50,314 bases of DNA from Candidatus Venteria ishoeyi. Lineage in GTDB: Bacteria; Pseudomonadota; Gammaproteobacteria; Beggiatoales; Beggiatoaceae. Position 1 is the stretch's first letter; each line of letters begins with the position of its first letter. Shown piece by piece: positions 35,387 to 45,231 of this stretch. The stretch is from the NCBI RefSeq assembly GCF_030378065.1, contig NZ_JAUCGJ010000035.1, positions 1 to 50,314 of the forward strand, read 5' to 3'. The position numbers and the translations under genes were made by a program. Below the pieces are notes generated by a model that had not been told where the DNA came from, searched no databases, and saw nothing but the letters and a program-made list of their open reading frames with translations.

Positions 35387-37327
35387 TTAATGCAAACTGG
35401 CTGGGCCACCGATAGAACCGGTATCAGAATCTTTTTTATCAGCTTCTTTTGGCTCTTCAGATTGCTCACCATCATCGTCAGAAGAACTGTCGTTATCGCT
35501 ATCTTCTTTCCAGTCCTGTGGTGCGCCTACGGGTTTGCGCGCCATTAAATCATCAATCTGGTGCGAGTCGATGGTTTCATATTTCATCAGCGCTTCAGAC
35601 ATGGCGTGCAGAATATCTTCGTTTTCTCTTAAAAGGGTTTCTGCGCGCCGATAATTTTCATCGATCATTAAGCGTACTTCTTCATCAATGACATGCGCGG
35701 TTTCATCGGAAACCACCTTGTGCTGGGTGACGGTGTGTCCGAGGAACACTTCGCCATCATCTTCGCCGTAAGCCAGTGGCCCCAGGCGATCCGATAAACC
35801 CCATTTAGTCACCATGTTACGCGCAATTTCCGTAGCACGTTGAATATCGTTGCTGGCTCCGGTGGTTACAGCATCCGCACCAAAAATCAGCTCTTCAGCA
35901 ATACGCCCGCCAAATAAAGAAGAAATCATGCTTTTCAGGTTTTCTTTGCTCTGGCTGTAACGATCCTCTTCCGGCAGGAACATGGTTACGCCTAAGGCGC
36001 GACCGCGTGGAATAATCGTCACTTTATACACCGGATCATGTGCGGGTACCAGACGACCGACAATGGCATGTCCAGCTTCATGGTATGCGGTGAGCGTTTT
36101 TTCTTTTTCACTCATTACCATGGATTTGCGCTCAGCGCCCATCATGATTTTGTCTTTGGCCTGCTCAAAATCTTCCATATCCACAGTGCGTTTACTTTTA
36201 CGCGCTGCAAACAAGGCTGCTTCATTGATTAAGTTGGCTAAATCAGCACCGGAAAACCCTGGTGTACCACGCGCCAGCAAAGAAGCATTGACGTTATCGG
36301 AAATCGGCACTTTACGCATATGCACAGTCAGAATCTGTTCCCGACCACGAATATCCGGCAGCGGCACCACGACCTGACGGTCAAAACGACCCGGACGTAA
36401 CAATGCGGGATCCAGTACGTCAGGGCGGTTGGTGGCAGCAATCACAATCACGCCTTCATTGCCTTCAAAACCGTCCATTTCCACCAGTAACTGGTTCAGG
36501 GTCTGTTCCCGCTCATCATGACCACCGCCCAAGCCAGCGCCACGATGGCGACCAACTGCATCAATTTCATCAATGAAAATAATGCAGGGTGCGTGTTTTT
36601 TTGCTTGCTCAAACATATCACGCACACGGGATGCGCCCACGCCCACAAACATTTCCACAAAGTCAGAACCGGAAATGGTAAAAAACGGTACTTTGGCTTC
36701 ACCGGCAATGGCACGCGCCAGCAGGGTTTTACCCGTACCAGGAGAACCCACCATTAATACGCCACGCGGAATTTTACCGCCCAGTTTCTGGAACTTGCTG
36801 GGATCTTTTAAGAAATCAACCAGCTCACCCACTTCGTCTTTGGCTTCATCACAGCCTGCGACATCGTTGAAATTAATCTTGACCTGGTCTTCTTCCAGCA
36901 TCCGCGCCCGACTTTTACCAAAGGATAAAGCACCGCGACCACCGCCGCCCTGCATCTGGCGCATGAAGAAAATCAACAGGCCAAACAGCAATAACATGGG
37001 GAACCAGGAAATAAAAATCTGCATCAAAATAGATTGCTGCTCAGGAGCGCGCGCTTCAATTTTGACACGATTGGCCAGCAAATCATCAATAATTTGTGGG
37101 TCACCCGGACTATAGGAGGTGAAATTTTCACCCGCTTTCATCTGTCCGCGAATCGTGCGCCCTTCAATAATAACCTTATCGACCTGCCCTTGTTTGACCG
37201 CAGTGAAAAATTCAGAATAATCTAATTTTTGACTATTTTGCGGGTGGGTGCCAAAACTATTAAAGACCGTCATCAGCACCAACGCGATTACGACCCACAG
37301 TAACAAGTTTTTCAACATGTCATTCAC
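35387..37327 (-). CDS. ftsH: ATP-dependent zinc metalloprotease FtsH
   Basis: This 646-residue inner-membrane AAA+ protease degrades membrane and regulatory proteins. Features are a membrane helix near 8-20, a small periplasmic domain, a second helix near 108-125, Walker [12 protein letters not shown] near 195 (Ser replaces the usual Pro), Walker [13 protein letters not shown] near 252, [24 protein letters not shown] near 302, and the zinc motif HEAGHAIVG near 421 with a third ligand in [11 protein letters not shown]. The acidic C-terminus ([19 protein letters not shown]) is disordered. The GTG at 37327 is kept because the VNDM-type start occurs in relatives and AGAGG is upstream; ATG 37318 is the alternative. 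The rlmE-ftsH order is standard. Confidence 0.97.
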   Translation of the reverse strand: MNDMLKNLLLWVVIALVLMTVFNSFGTHPQNSQKLDYSEFFTAVKQGQVDKVIIEGRTIRGQMKAGENFTSYSPGDPQIIDDLLANRVKIEARAPEQQSILMQIFISWFPMLLLFGLLIFFMRQMQGGGGRGALSFGKSRARMLEEDQVKINFNDVAGCDEAKDEVGELVDFLKDPSKFQKLGGKIPRGVLMVGSPGTGKTLLARAIAGEAKVPFFTISGSDFVEMFVGVGASRVRDMFEQAKKHAPCIIFIDEIDAVGRHRGAGLGGGHDEREQTLNQLLVEMDGFEGNEGVIVIAATNRPDVLDPALLRPGRFDRQVVVPLPDIRGREQILTVHMRKVPISDNVNASLLARGTPGFSGADLANLINEAALFAARKSKRTVDMEDFEQAKDKIMMGAERKSMVMSEKEKTLTAYHEAGHAIVGRLVPAHDPVYKVTIIPRGRALGVTMFLPEEDRYSQSKENLKSMISSLFGGRIAEELIFGADAVTTGASNDIQRATEIARNMVTKWGLSDRLGPLAYGEDDGEVFLGHTVTQHKVVSDETAHVIDEEVRLMIDENYRRAETLLRENEDILHAMSEALMKYETIDSHQIDDLMARKPVGAPQDWKEDSDNDSSSDDDGEQSEEPKEADKKDSDTGSIGGPASLH

Positions 37328-37360
37328 AGTGTTATGCCTCTGTATAAAAATAAAAAATTA

Positions 37361-37433
37361 AGCGTGAGGCGGAAGTACTTTTCACCCTGTCACTTGCTAA
37401 GTGGTGAAAAAAGCTTCCGCCGAACTCAGGTTA
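37361..37433. repeat. Palindromic repeat, family F2, between rlmE and ftsH
   Basis: GGCGGAAG (37368-37375) and TTTTCACC (37379-37386) pair with GGTGAAAA (37403-37410) and CTTCCGCC (37414-37421). The right flank GCCGAACTCAGG is the F2 end. It lies within the likely rlmE-ftsH transcript. Confidence 0.75.
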
Positions 37434-37434
37434 T

Positions 37435-38055
37435 TTATTGGCCTCGATACCCTATGCCAACAAGATACACTTCTCGGGATTGGGGACGGGAGGCTTTGGG
37501 TTTACGAATAATGACTTTCTGAAAATGGGGGCGCAAAGCGCGTACATAGGCGTCAAAACCTTCACCCTGGAATATTTTCGTCAGAAATACGCCACCTTCG
37601 TTTAATAAATCATACGCCGCATCGCGAGCCAGCTCAGCGAGCAACATGGCGCGCGGCTGATCAACCGCTTTCATCCCTGAAATATTGGGTGCCATATCAG
37701 ACATTACAAGGTCAACAGGATTTCCCGCAAGCACCTGTTGCAATTGTTCAAATACGCTCTGTTGGGTAAAGTCGCCATGAATGAAAATAACATCGGGCAA
37801 GGCGTCCATGGGTAGAATATCCAGCGCAATGATCTTGACCTTATCATGCAGGCGTTGTTGCACCCATTGCGACCAACCACCCGGCGCTGCGCCCAGATCA
37901 ACAATGGACATACCGGGCCGAAACAGGCGGTTGCGTTGATCCAGTTCCGCCAGTTTATACACCGCTCTGGAGCGATAACCTTCCTTTTGTGCTTGCTTAA
38001 CGTAGGGGTCTTTATCTTGCCGCTTACGCCAGCGGTTACTGCTACCTTTACTCAT
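37435..38055 (-). CDS. rlmE: 23S rRNA 2'-O-ribose U2552 methyltransferase
   Basis: This 206-residue SAM-dependent enzyme (FtsJ) methylates 23S rRNA U2552 late in 50S assembly. Catalytic K-D-K-E residues are in YRSRAVYKLAELD (Lys near 34), VMSDMAPNISG (Asp near 120), VFLTKIFQGEGF (Lys near 160) and SREVYLV (Glu near 195). The SAM loop is VDLGAAPGGWSQW near 52. The basic N-terminus is typical. A TATAAT lies only 8 nt before the ATG and no ribosome site is seen, so the mRNA may be leaderless. It is followed by ftsH in the same direction. Confidence 0.97.
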   Translation of the reverse strand: MSKGSSNRWRKRQDKDPYVKQAQKEGYRSRAVYKLAELDQRNRLFRPGMSIVDLGAAPGGWSQWVQQRLHDKVKIIALDILPMDALPDVIFIHGDFTQQSVFEQLQQVLAGNPVDLVMSDMAPNISGMKAVDQPRAMLLAELARDAAYDLLNEGGVFLTKIFQGEGFDAYVRALRPHFQKVIIRKPKASRPQSREVYLVGIGYRGQ

Positions 38056-38063
38056 AAGCGGGC

Positions 38064-38069
38064 ATTATA
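38064..38069 (-). promoter_or_regulatory. -10 element very close to the rlmE start
   Basis: TATAAT on the minus strand ends 8 nt before the ATG at 38055. A start point 6-8 nt downstream would fall at or within 2 nt of the ATG. The -35 is weak. Confidence 0.45.
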
Positions 38070-38106
38070 CTGAATTACTCAGTAAATTTTGTTCTTTTTC
38101 TCTGAT

Positions 38107-38925
38107 TTATGGGGTATTCGTTTGTTTATGCTGGGCGCTACTGCGTTTTTTACGGGTATTCAAAAATGAAATCGCCACGCCGTCACTGATTACCCCACTT
38201 TGGCGATCCAAGGCGATAAGATAATCTTTAGTGCTACAACTTAAAGTTAAAAAAGCCAGATGTTCAATACCTTGCGGGTGGCGTTGCAGCAGTTGTTGCC
38301 ATAATTTTTGATAGTCTGGGTTTTTATCCAGAGCAGGCTGAACATCAAGTTCTTCATTTAATAACTGTGGCAGATTTTTGGCATTGACTGGCTGAAACAA
38401 ATCCCCCAACACATAAGCCCCTACGCCAGGCAGATTCTTAGGCGAGTTGATAATGCGCTGTTGGCGGGTATATTCTGCTTCCACATTCTCGGCAAAGGGT
38501 AAATAAGCCAACGGCAAAAGATTCGTTGATGTTGAAAAAGAACTTAAATCCGCCTGATTGGCTTTAACATGCATGGGGCCTAAGCAATACACGACACCTT
38601 CATCAAATACAGCCAGCACCGGACGTTGGGAATATAACACCCAGCTTCCCCAGATCAAGGCAGAAAGCTGAAATACCACAATCATGCCTAAATCAAATTT
38701 CAGCCCCGGTTTTCCCGGCTTATATAAAACCAGCATTAACAACGGGCCTAAACCGACATCAACAAAGGCCATGGTATATAAAGCCTGCCACACATCGCTG
38801 GCATCGGCAAAAAATCCAGGATACCAAATCCAGGTAATCAGACCTAAAGCAATACAGAAAATGCTGATACTGAATAGTAAATGAATAGAAAATGCGATAA
38901 GTTTAATTTGATATAAGGGTTTCAT
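38107..38925 (-). CDS. TfpZ-like type IV pilin accessory protein
   Basis: This 272-residue protein has four N-terminal membrane helices (about 8-33, 45-68, 78-98). It carries the TWIWYPGFF and MAFVDVGLGPLLMLVLYKPGKPGLKFDLGM segments typical of the TfpX/TfpZ family, then a periplasmic or cytoplasmic C-terminal domain of about 165 residues with FDEGVVYCLG. Such proteins modulate minor-pilin or pilin export and are encoded near pilin genes in other bacteria. No pilin is adjacent here. It may be linked functionally to the GspC/M/L-like set earlier in the window, but this is speculative. Confidence 0.75.
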   Translation of the reverse strand: MKPLYQIKLIAFSIHLLFSISIFCIALGLITWIWYPGFFADASDVWQALYTMAFVDVGLGPLLMLVLYKPGKPGLKFDLGMIVVFQLSALIWGSWVLYSQRPVLAVFDEGVVYCLGPMHVKANQADLSSFSTSTNLLPLAYLPFAENVEAEYTRQQRIINSPKNLPGVGAYVLGDLFQPVNAKNLPQLLNEELDVQPALDKNPDYQKLWQQLLQRHPQGIEHLAFLTLSCSTKDYLIALDRQSGVISDGVAISFLNTRKKRSSAQHKQTNTP

Positions 38926-39006
38926 TGGTCAATACTTTTGCCAAAATGCGTTTGCGGCAAGGCCGGTTAGGTATAAAAAACAGCTATTTTAACTTAAATT
39001 CGGCGT

Positions 39007-39060
39007 AATGAATAAAAATCCTGCACCCAGTTTCTGCATTTATTTCATCCTCACTCCTTA
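39007..39060. repeat. Family F1 MITE, half copy
   Basis: The sequence AATGAATAAAAATCCTGCAC through to CTCACTCCTTA matches the right half of the element at 49840-50003. The preceding AAATTCGGCGTAA is an F2 end, so two elements abut here. Confidence 0.8.
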
Positions 39061-39083
39061 GCCTGGATAGACACGCGGTAAAA

Positions 39084-40718
39084 TCAACTGACTTTCAGGT
39101 TGGCAACTTCCGTTTGCAATGCTTGCGCGGTGTGCTTCAACTGTTCGATAGTCACGTTGGTTTCATGGAGGGAACTGGCATTGTCCTCAATTTCTTGTGT
39201 GAAATTCTGCATGAGATGATGAATCTGCGCAGCATTGTCGGATTGTTTCTGTACCGTGTGATTGACCTTATCGAAGTTCGGGGTCAGTGCTTGCACGCCC
39301 TTGATTATCTCGCTCAACTGGATGCCGACTTGCTGAACTTCTTCTACATTATGGTGGACTTCTGCAACGAACTGATTGATATTTTGTACACCACTGGCAA
39401 CCGCCTCCAGCATTTCCCCGGTCATTTGCTCAATATCCAGGGTCGCAACCGCAGTTTGATCCGCCAGGCGGCGTATTTCATTGGCTACGACCATAAATCC
39501 ACGTCCATATTCTCGAGCTTTTTCCGCTTCAATGGCGGCATTCAGAGACAACAGGTTGGTTTGATCGGCGACTTTGGTAATAGTGGTGACCACTGAAGTG
39601 ATGTTGCCCGCTTTTTCGTGGATTATCGCCAAACGCGTGGAAATGGACTGAGAGCCTTCTTCCATACGCAGCATGGCTTGTTTCATGGTCGTTAGTTTGC
39701 CTTGACCATTGCCAGCCCGTTGCGCTGTTTCGTCCAGCATCGCGGTAATCCGTTCCATTGTCCCCACCAGGCCGGAAGATAATTCAGAAATCTCCGTAAT
39801 GGCATGGAGCACATTGTTTACATCATCCAGTTCCGTATTCATGACCGATTCCTGTTGGCGGGAAGTGGATGCGAGTTCATTGACGGAAGAATACAGTTGT
39901 ATGCCGCTGAGTTGAATCTGTCCAACCAGCGCATCAAGTTGACTACCCATTGTGCTCAAAACTGAAACCATTTCACCCAATTCATCACGCTGTGAAAGGT
40001 GTAGACGGGCAGTGAAGTCGCCCTGGGATATAGCCGTGGCAAAGTTAATAGCTTGTTTGAGGGGGTGCAGAATCCAGCGTGTCAGCAAAAACATCAGACT
40101 GCCCACGAACAAAAGCATCGTCGCGGCTATCGCCCATGCGCTGTGCTCCGCGCTACGGGCCATAGCGGTGGTTTGCTCCACTGTGGTGGCGATGGTTTGC
40201 CGGGTAAGTTTTGACTCCAGCAGCAAAAGGTTCTGGAACTTTGTTTTCAGTGTTTCGTGATGCTGTTTGAGTGTTGGATACTTTTCACTTGCTGAATAGG
40301 CATCCGCGTTCACGCACAGTTCAAGCATTTCGTCGAACAATGGATGATAGCGTGTAAGTGCTTCAAGCAATCCGTTAATGGCTTGTTTTTCCTGAGTATC
40401 AACGGCATGTTTCAGAATTTTATTTAAGCCCACCTGCACCTGTTTCAGACTTTGCTCAGCTTTTTTTCCAGTTTGGTGCATGGATTCCGGGGTGTCTCCC
40501 ATCATATTACGGACAATCAACTCTGAAATCACCGTATGGGCTTCAGTAAAGCGATTAGCAAGCTTGAAGACTTCTTTTTCGACACTGAGATGGGAGCTAT
40601 AAAATGCTTGCAGGGATTGAGTTTGGCTCTTAAAAGCCAGCGCAAGAAAAATAAACATACCGATGACCACGGCGCTGAATATCCCGGCGGGAATAAAAAA
40701 TTTCTTGCTCAGTTTCAT
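39084..40718 (-). CDS. Methyl-accepting chemotaxis protein
   Basis: This 544-residue chemoreceptor has helix 1 at residues 9-29, a long all-helical periplasmic domain (about 30-185, four-helix-bundle-like), helix 2 near 190-210, a HAMP domain ([24 protein letters not shown], about 215-265) and the cytoplasmic signalling hairpin with [20 protein letters not shown] near 390. The glutamine pattern for methylation was not examined. It lies 2 nt after the stop of a small periplasmic Cache protein, so the two are surely co-translated. The C-terminus lacks a CheR-binding pentapeptide. Confidence 0.95.
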   Translation of the reverse strand: MKLSKKFFIPAGIFSAVVIGMFIFLALAFKSQTQSLQAFYSSHLSVEKEVFKLANRFTEAHTVISELIVRNMMGDTPESMHQTGKKAEQSLKQVQVGLNKILKHAVDTQEKQAINGLLEALTRYHPLFDEMLELCVNADAYSASEKYPTLKQHHETLKTKFQNLLLLESKLTRQTIATTVEQTTAMARSAEHSAWAIAATMLLFVGSLMFLLTRWILHPLKQAINFATAISQGDFTARLHLSQRDELGEMVSVLSTMGSQLDALVGQIQLSGIQLYSSVNELASTSRQQESVMNTELDDVNNVLHAITEISELSSGLVGTMERITAMLDETAQRAGNGQGKLTTMKQAMLRMEEGSQSISTRLAIIHEKAGNITSVVTTITKVADQTNLLSLNAAIEAEKAREYGRGFMVVANEIRRLADQTAVATLDIEQMTGEMLEAVASGVQNINQFVAEVHHNVEEVQQVGIQLSEIIKGVQALTPNFDKVNHTVQKQSDNAAQIHHLMQNFTQEIEDNASSLHETNVTIEQLKHTAQALQTEVANLKVS

Positions 40719-40720
40719 AA

Positions 40721-41230
40721 TCAGTCGATGTAAATGCCAGCACAGACGATGTATTTTTTGCCGTCATGCGTTACCAACTTACCGTAGACTTTTTTACGGT
40801 GAATACCGGACTTCCCTGGCTTCTGGTAATGGTATTCCGTCCAGCCATCATTATTTTTGAGGGCCTTGCTAACAATCTCATCCCGAAACATATTCCCCCG
40901 AACATCTGGTTTGCCTTTGTAGGAACGACCGATCAAGGTGGGTTTGTAAGGATGGGCACGAATCACCACATTTTCATCATAAACAAAAGTATACAAGGAT
41001 TTATCCTTGAAAAAAAATCCCCCTTCCGGAGCAGTGATACGCTTGAATGCAGCCTCTCCTTGATCTTGAATCAATAAAACAGCCTTATCCACCAAAGCAA
41101 TTGCCTGTGCTTCCATTGTCGGTGCATCTGCTTTTACTGCTGTACTGTTGTTTTCTGCCCCAACCGATAATACGGAACTGAAATATAACAAAATAAAAAT
41201 GAGTCCAGTTTGCATATTCAATATTTTCAT
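40721..41230 (-). CDS. Secreted single-Cache domain protein
   Basis: This 169-residue protein has a signal peptide (residues 1-25, cleavage near VGA-EN) and no other membrane segment. The rest is one small Cache domain (sCache_2-like): [33 protein letters not shown], then [19 protein letters not shown] and [12 protein letters not shown]. It probably binds a small carboxylate or similar ligand in the periplasm. AGAGGA precedes the ATG. Its stop is 2 nt before a chemoreceptor gene, so it may deliver a ligand signal to that receptor as a separate subunit. Confidence 0.88.
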   Translation of the reverse strand: MKILNMQTGLIFILLYFSSVLSVGAENNSTAVKADAPTMEAQAIALVDKAVLLIQDQGEAAFKRITAPEGGFFFKDKSLYTFVYDENVVIRAHPYKPTLIGRSYKGKPDVRGNMFRDEIVSKALKNNDGWTEYHYQKPGKSGIHRKKVYGKLVTHDGKKYIVCAGIYID

Positions 41231-41296
41231 GAGTAATCCTCTAAAATTTTTCCTGAAAATTTCATGGTTTTTATAACCCTATCGCATTCATTATAG

Positions 41297-41412
41297 TTAG
41301 GAAATGAAATAAAAACAGAAACTGGGTGTAGGATTTTTATTCATTTTCACAACACAGAAAATGGAGAAAAAGACCAGCCCAGTTTCTGAAGTTATAAAAT
41401 TCTCACTCCTTA
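41297..41412. repeat. Family F1 MITE, inverted copy
   Basis: This is an inverse copy of 49840-50003 lacking about 42 internal bp. One end is the intact CTCACTCCTTA (41402-41412); the other (TTAGGAAATGAAAT) is decayed. The intact end provides the TAA stop of the acyltransferase gene (41410-41412). Confidence 0.85.
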
Positions 41413-42306
41413 ATAGACGTTTTCCTCCTCTGACGGTCGGTGCTTAAAACGTCGATGCACCCAGTAATATTGTTCTGGTGCACGTTTTACACCACTTTCT
41501 ATGGCTTGATTAATCATAGTTGTAGCACGGGTTTCATCTGCCTGGGCAAAATCTTCCAACGGTGATGATAACCACAAATGATATTGCCCACTTTCTCTTT
41601 TTTGTACAAAAAACGGCACTACTACGGCACCGGTACGTTTCACCAGCAAACTCAATAATGTCGTTGTTGCCGCAGGCACGCCAAAAAATGGTGCAAAAGT
41701 ACTATTGCTGCCGGCATAACTCTGGTCGGGCGCAATCCACAATACGCCACTCTGTTTTAGCACCCGCAACATTTCGCGAATGTTATTACGACTGACTGTA
41801 TGCTTACCGCGACGTTGACGGCTTTGGGTAATCACATAATCTAATAGCGGATTTTCATGTGGCCTGAAAGTCAATCCCGCACCAGGAATATCCACCAGTA
41901 AAGACAATTCCACCGGGGTAAAATGCGCACTGAGTAAAATCACCGGTTTGCCAGCCTGCTGTGCCTGCTGTACATATTCCAGACCCGTGGTATCAACATG
42001 GCGTGCCAGCCATTGTGGTGAAGCCCACCAGGCAATACCCACTTCCATCAAGCCTTGCCCTAATGCACTGAAATGCGCTTGTAACAAGGTTTCGCGTTCA
42101 TTATCCGGCATCTCAGGAAAACACAGTTGTAAATTGCGACGGACAATATGTGCGCGGCGTTTACTCAAACGCCTAAATAGTTGCCCCAGTCCGGTGCCGA
42201 CAGCCATTTGCCAGGCATAGGGCAGCAGCGTAAGGAGGCGCAATAAAGCAATTGCTGCCCATAGCAGCCAATAACGGGGATGTCGTAAATTACGAGGTAC
42301 AGTCAT
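41410..42306 (-). CDS. LpxL/LpxM-type lipid A acyltransferase
   Basis: This protein of about 298 residues has an N-terminal membrane anchor (YWLLWAAIALLRLLTLLPYA) and the catalytic H-x4-D/E motif in LLSAHFTPVELSLL (near 125). FRPHENPLLDYVITQSRQRR, APDQSYAGSNSTFAPFFGVP and RTGAVVVPFF are conserved in the family. It adds secondary fatty acids to the lipid A precursor at the inner membrane. Whether it is LpxL, LpxM or LpxP is not resolved. ATG 42306 is preferred over the TTG at 42318. The stop codon lies within an F1 repeat end. Confidence 0.92.
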   Translation of the reverse strand: MTVPRNLRHPRYWLLWAAIALLRLLTLLPYAWQMAVGTGLGQLFRRLSKRRAHIVRRNLQLCFPEMPDNERETLLQAHFSALGQGLMEVGIAWWASPQWLARHVDTTGLEYVQQAQQAGKPVILLSAHFTPVELSLLVDIPGAGLTFRPHENPLLDYVITQSRQRRGKHTVSRNNIREMLRVLKQSGVLWIAPDQSYAGSNSTFAPFFGVPAATTTLLSLLVKRTGAVVVPFFVQKRESGQYHLWLSSPLEDFAQADETRATTMINQAIESGVKRAPEQYYWVHRRFKHRPSEEENVY

Positions 42307-42323
42307 GTATTCAGCCAAAAATT

Positions 42324-42385
42324 AGCGTGGAGCAAAAAGTCATTTTTTTGTACTTCAAAGCGTAAAAAAGAAGCTTTTGCGTAAC
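42324..42385. repeat. Palindromic repeat, family F3, copy 2
   Basis: AGCGTGGAGCAAAAAGTCAT, a T-run hairpin and AAAAAAGAAGCTTTTGCGTA parallel the copy at 16284-16342. It lies between the acyltransferase gene and guaA. Confidence 0.7.
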
Positions 42386-42489
42386 CCCAATTTATAACAT
42401 ATTTTAGTGTATACTTTCCCATTTTTAATGGTGATGACCACATTTCTGGAAATCAGCCACTCTTTCAGCTTTTAGTGACGACGTATTCC

Positions 42490-44064
42490 ATGCAAAACAT
42501 CCATTCACAACGTATACTTATTCTTGATTTCGGCTCCCAATATACCCAGCTTATCGCCCGTAGAGTGCGCGAGGCCGGGGTGTATTGTGAAATTCACAGC
42601 TATGAAATGGAAGCGGCAGACATTCATGCATTTCAGGCCAATGGCATTATTCTATCCGGTGGCCCGGAATCTACGCAGGAAGCACCCCATATTCGTGCGC
42701 CACAAATTGTATTTGAACTGAATACGCCAGTGCTGGGAATTTGCTACGGTATGCAAACCATGGCGGCGCAATTAGGCGGTGAAGTGGGCGCGGGCGCAGT
42801 GCGGGAATTCGGTTATGCGCAGATACGCGCGCGCGGTCATTCGCATTTGTTGCGCGATATTGAAGATCACGTCAGCGCCGAAGGTTTTGGTCTGCTGGAT
42901 GTGTGGATGAGTCATGGCGATAAGGTCGATGCGCTGCCACCGGGCTTTAAGGTGATTGCCAGTACGGAACACGCGCCCATTGCCGGTATGGCTGATGAAT
43001 CACGCAACTTTTACGGGGTGCAGTTTCACCCGGAAGTGACACACACCACCCAAGGCGAGCGCATTATTAACCGCTTTGTACATGAAATTTGTGCTTGTGA
43101 GTCCTTATGGACTGCCAGCAATATCATTGAAGACAGCATCACGCAAGTGCGGGAACAGGTGGGAGAAGACGAAATTTTGCTGGGTTTATCCGGCGGGGTG
43201 GATTCTTCCGTTGTGGCGGCTTTGTTACACCGCGCCATTGGTGAGCAGTTGACTTGCGTGTTTGTGGATAACGGCCTGTTGCGCTTAAACGAAGCCCAAC
43301 AAGTGATGGCAACCTTTGCGCAACACATGGGCGTTAAGGTGATTCATGTGGATGCTGAAGATCGTTTTCTGAATGCCTTAAAAGGCGAGAGCGATCCTGA
43401 GAAAAAACGTAAAATTATTGGTAATTTATTTATTGATATTTTTGAAGAGGAAGCTGCCAAACTCAGCAACGCCAAATGGCTGGCACAAGGTACGATTTAC
43501 CCGGATGTCATCGAATCCGCCGGAGCAAAGTCCGGTAAAGCCCATGTCATCAAATCGCATCATAATGTGGGCGGTCTGCCTGATTATATGAAGCTTAAGT
43601 TAGTTGAGCCTTTACGCGAATTATTTAAAGATGAGGTGCGCAAACTGGGGGTTGAGTTGGGTCTGCCCGCAGAAATGGTCTACCGCCACCCCTTCCCTGG
43701 CCCTGGCCTTGGCGTGCGCATTTTAGGTGAAGTCAAAAAAGAATATGCTGATATTCTGCGCCAAGCAGATGCAATTTTTATTGAAGAGTTGTATAAAAAC
43801 GATTGGTACGATCAGGTCAGTCAGGCTTTTGCTGTGTTTTTGCCAGTCAAATCCGTAGGCGTTACTGGTGATGCGCGCCATTATGAATTTGTCGTCAGTT
43901 TGCGCGCAGTGCAAACCATTGATTTTATGACCGCACGCTGGGCGCGTTTACCTTATGACTTGCTGGATCATTTGTCACATCGTATCATCAACGAAGTCAA
44001 AGGTATTTCTCGGGTGGCTTATGATATTTCCGGGAAACCGCCAGCGACGATTGAGTGGGAGTGA
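42490..44064 (+). CDS. guaA: GMP synthase (glutamine-hydrolysing)
   Basis: This protein of about 524 residues converts XMP to GMP with glutamine and ATP. The N-terminal class I amidotransferase has the nucleophile Cys in LGICYGMQ near 88 and the His/Glu pair in [10 protein letters not shown] near 180. The ATP-pyrophosphatase has [19 protein letters not shown] near 232. The C-terminal dimerisation part has [17 protein letters not shown] near 400 and ends in ATIEWE. ATG 42490 aligns with relatives ([18 protein letters not shown]); the GTG at 42475 is an alternative. guaB is not adjacent. The upstream space holds an F3 repeat. Confidence 0.98.
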   Translation: MQNIHSQRILILDFGSQYTQLIARRVREAGVYCEIHSYEMEAADIHAFQANGIILSGGPESTQEAPHIRAPQIVFELNTPVLGICYGMQTMAAQLGGEVGAGAVREFGYAQIRARGHSHLLRDIEDHVSAEGFGLLDVWMSHGDKVDALPPGFKVIASTEHAPIAGMADESRNFYGVQFHPEVTHTTQGERIINRFVHEICACESLWTASNIIEDSITQVREQVGEDEILLGLSGGVDSSVVAALLHRAIGEQLTCVFVDNGLLRLNEAQQVMATFAQHMGVKVIHVDAEDRFLNALKGESDPEKKRKIIGNLFIDIFEEEAAKLSNAKWLAQGTIYPDVIESAGAKSGKAHVIKSHHNVGGLPDYMKLKLVEPLRELFKDEVRKLGVELGLPAEMVYRHPFPGPGLGVRILGEVKKEYADILRQADAIFIEELYKNDWYDQVSQAFAVFLPVKSVGVTGDARHYEFVVSLRAVQTIDFMTARWARLPYDLLDHLSHRIINEVKGISRVAYDISGKPPATIEWE

Positions 44065-44070
44065 TAAATC

Positions 44071-44150
44071 TAAATTCAGTGTAAGCTTCTTTTGCTCGCT
44101 CTACGAATAAAAACCGCTTCCACATCATGCTAAGTTATTGATAGTGTATA
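44071..44150. repeat. Palindromic repeat, family F2 (long form), copy after guaA
   Basis: TAAATTCAGTGTAAGCTTCT, an irregular loop, CCGCTTCCACATCATGCTAAG and TTATTGATAGT parallel 23731-23810 base by base apart from the loop. Confidence 0.75.
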
Positions 44151-44271
44151 TTTTATTTTGATATTTTTTATTATAGATGTTCAGAACAATAATTTCGTAA
44201 GTAGCAATAGTTTTACAGAGTACTAAAATACAGAAATTTAGCATCTGAAAATCTATAAGGAGGAGAGGAAA

Positions 44272-45198
44272 ATGATTATAAATGGTGTTTGGGGCGTAGT
44301 TATCGGCCTGATTGTCGTTGCAGTTATTTTATTGCTTATGGGTATAAAGTCAGTGTCACAGGGGCGGCAATATACCGTGGAGCGTTTTGGTAAATATACC
44401 AACACCCTCACACCGGGCTTGAATTTCATTATTCCGTTTATGGATGTGGTCAGCCATAAACTGAGCATGATGGAAGAAGTCATGGATGTGCCGTCACAAG
44501 AAATTATCACCAAGGATAACGCCATGGTGACAGTGGATGGCGTAGTATTTTTTCAGATTATGGATGCCGCAAAAGCGGCTTATCAGGTTAATCAGCTCAA
44601 TAATGCGATTCGTAATCTGACCATGACTAATATCCGTACCGTCATGGGTTCGATGGATCTGGATGAATTATTATCACGGCGTGACCATATTAACCAGCAA
44701 TTATTACAAGTGCTGGATGATGCTACTAATCCCTGGGGTGTGAAGATTTTACGTGTAGAAATCAAAGACATCAGCCCACCTGAGGATCTGGTGGATTCTA
44801 TGGCGCGGCAAATGAAAGCCGAGCGTGATAAACGTGCGGCGATTCTTGAAGCCGAAGGCAAGCGTCAGGCAGAGATTTTAAGCGCGGAAGGTGAAAAACG
44901 TGCAGCAGTGCTGGAGGCGGAAGGCCGTAAAGAATCGGCATTTCGTGACGCAGAAGCGCGGGAGCGTCTGGCACAGGCAGAAGCTGAAGCCACCCGTATG
45001 GTTTCAGAAGCTATCAGTGCAGGTAATGTGCAGGCACTGAATTATTTTGTGGCGCAAAAATATGTCGAAGCGCTGGGTAAAATTGCCACGGCAGATAACC
45101 AGAAACTGGTGATGATGCCATTGGATGCTTCCGGCGTGATTGGCTCGATTGGCGGTATCGGAGAAATTGCCAAAGAGGTCTTAAAATCTGCAAAATGA
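44272..45198 (+). CDS. qmcA: SPFH/stomatin-family protein (QmcA-like)
   Basis: This 308-residue protein has an N-terminal membrane anchor (residues 5-25), an SPFH/prohibitin domain ([27 protein letters not shown], about 35-190) and a long Ala/Glu-rich coiled coil ([20 protein letters not shown], about 190-250). It forms membrane scaffolds linked to protease control (the QmcA/HflK type). A very strong ribosome site (AAGGAGGAGAGG) precedes the ATG. The NfeD partner often adjacent to slipins is missing. An FtsX-type permease gene follows after an F2 fragment. Confidence 0.93.
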   Translation: MIINGVWGVVIGLIVVAVILLLMGIKSVSQGRQYTVERFGKYTNTLTPGLNFIIPFMDVVSHKLSMMEEVMDVPSQEIITKDNAMVTVDGVVFFQIMDAAKAAYQVNQLNNAIRNLTMTNIRTVMGSMDLDELLSRRDHINQQLLQVLDDATNPWGVKILRVEIKDISPPEDLVDSMARQMKAERDKRAAILEAEGKRQAEILSAEGEKRAAVLEAEGRKESAFRDAEARERLAQAEAEATRMVSEAISAGNVQALNYFVAQKYVEALGKIATADNQKLVMMPLDASGVIGSIGGIGEIAKEVLKSAK

Positions 45199-45227
45199 AC
45201 CTGAGAAGCTTACATTAAATTCAGGTT
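45198..45227. repeat. Short F2-derived inverted repeat
   Basis: AACCTGA (45198-45204) and TCAGGTT (45221-45227) flank GAAGCTTACATTAAAT, the F2 end sequence. It fills the gap between the SPFH gene and the permease gene. Confidence 0.65.
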
Positions 45228-45231
45228 AAAC

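Noticed and set aside
42386-42489. Clear sigma70 promoter for guaA
   Set aside because: TATACT occurs at 42410 but no -35 at suitable spacing could be supported.
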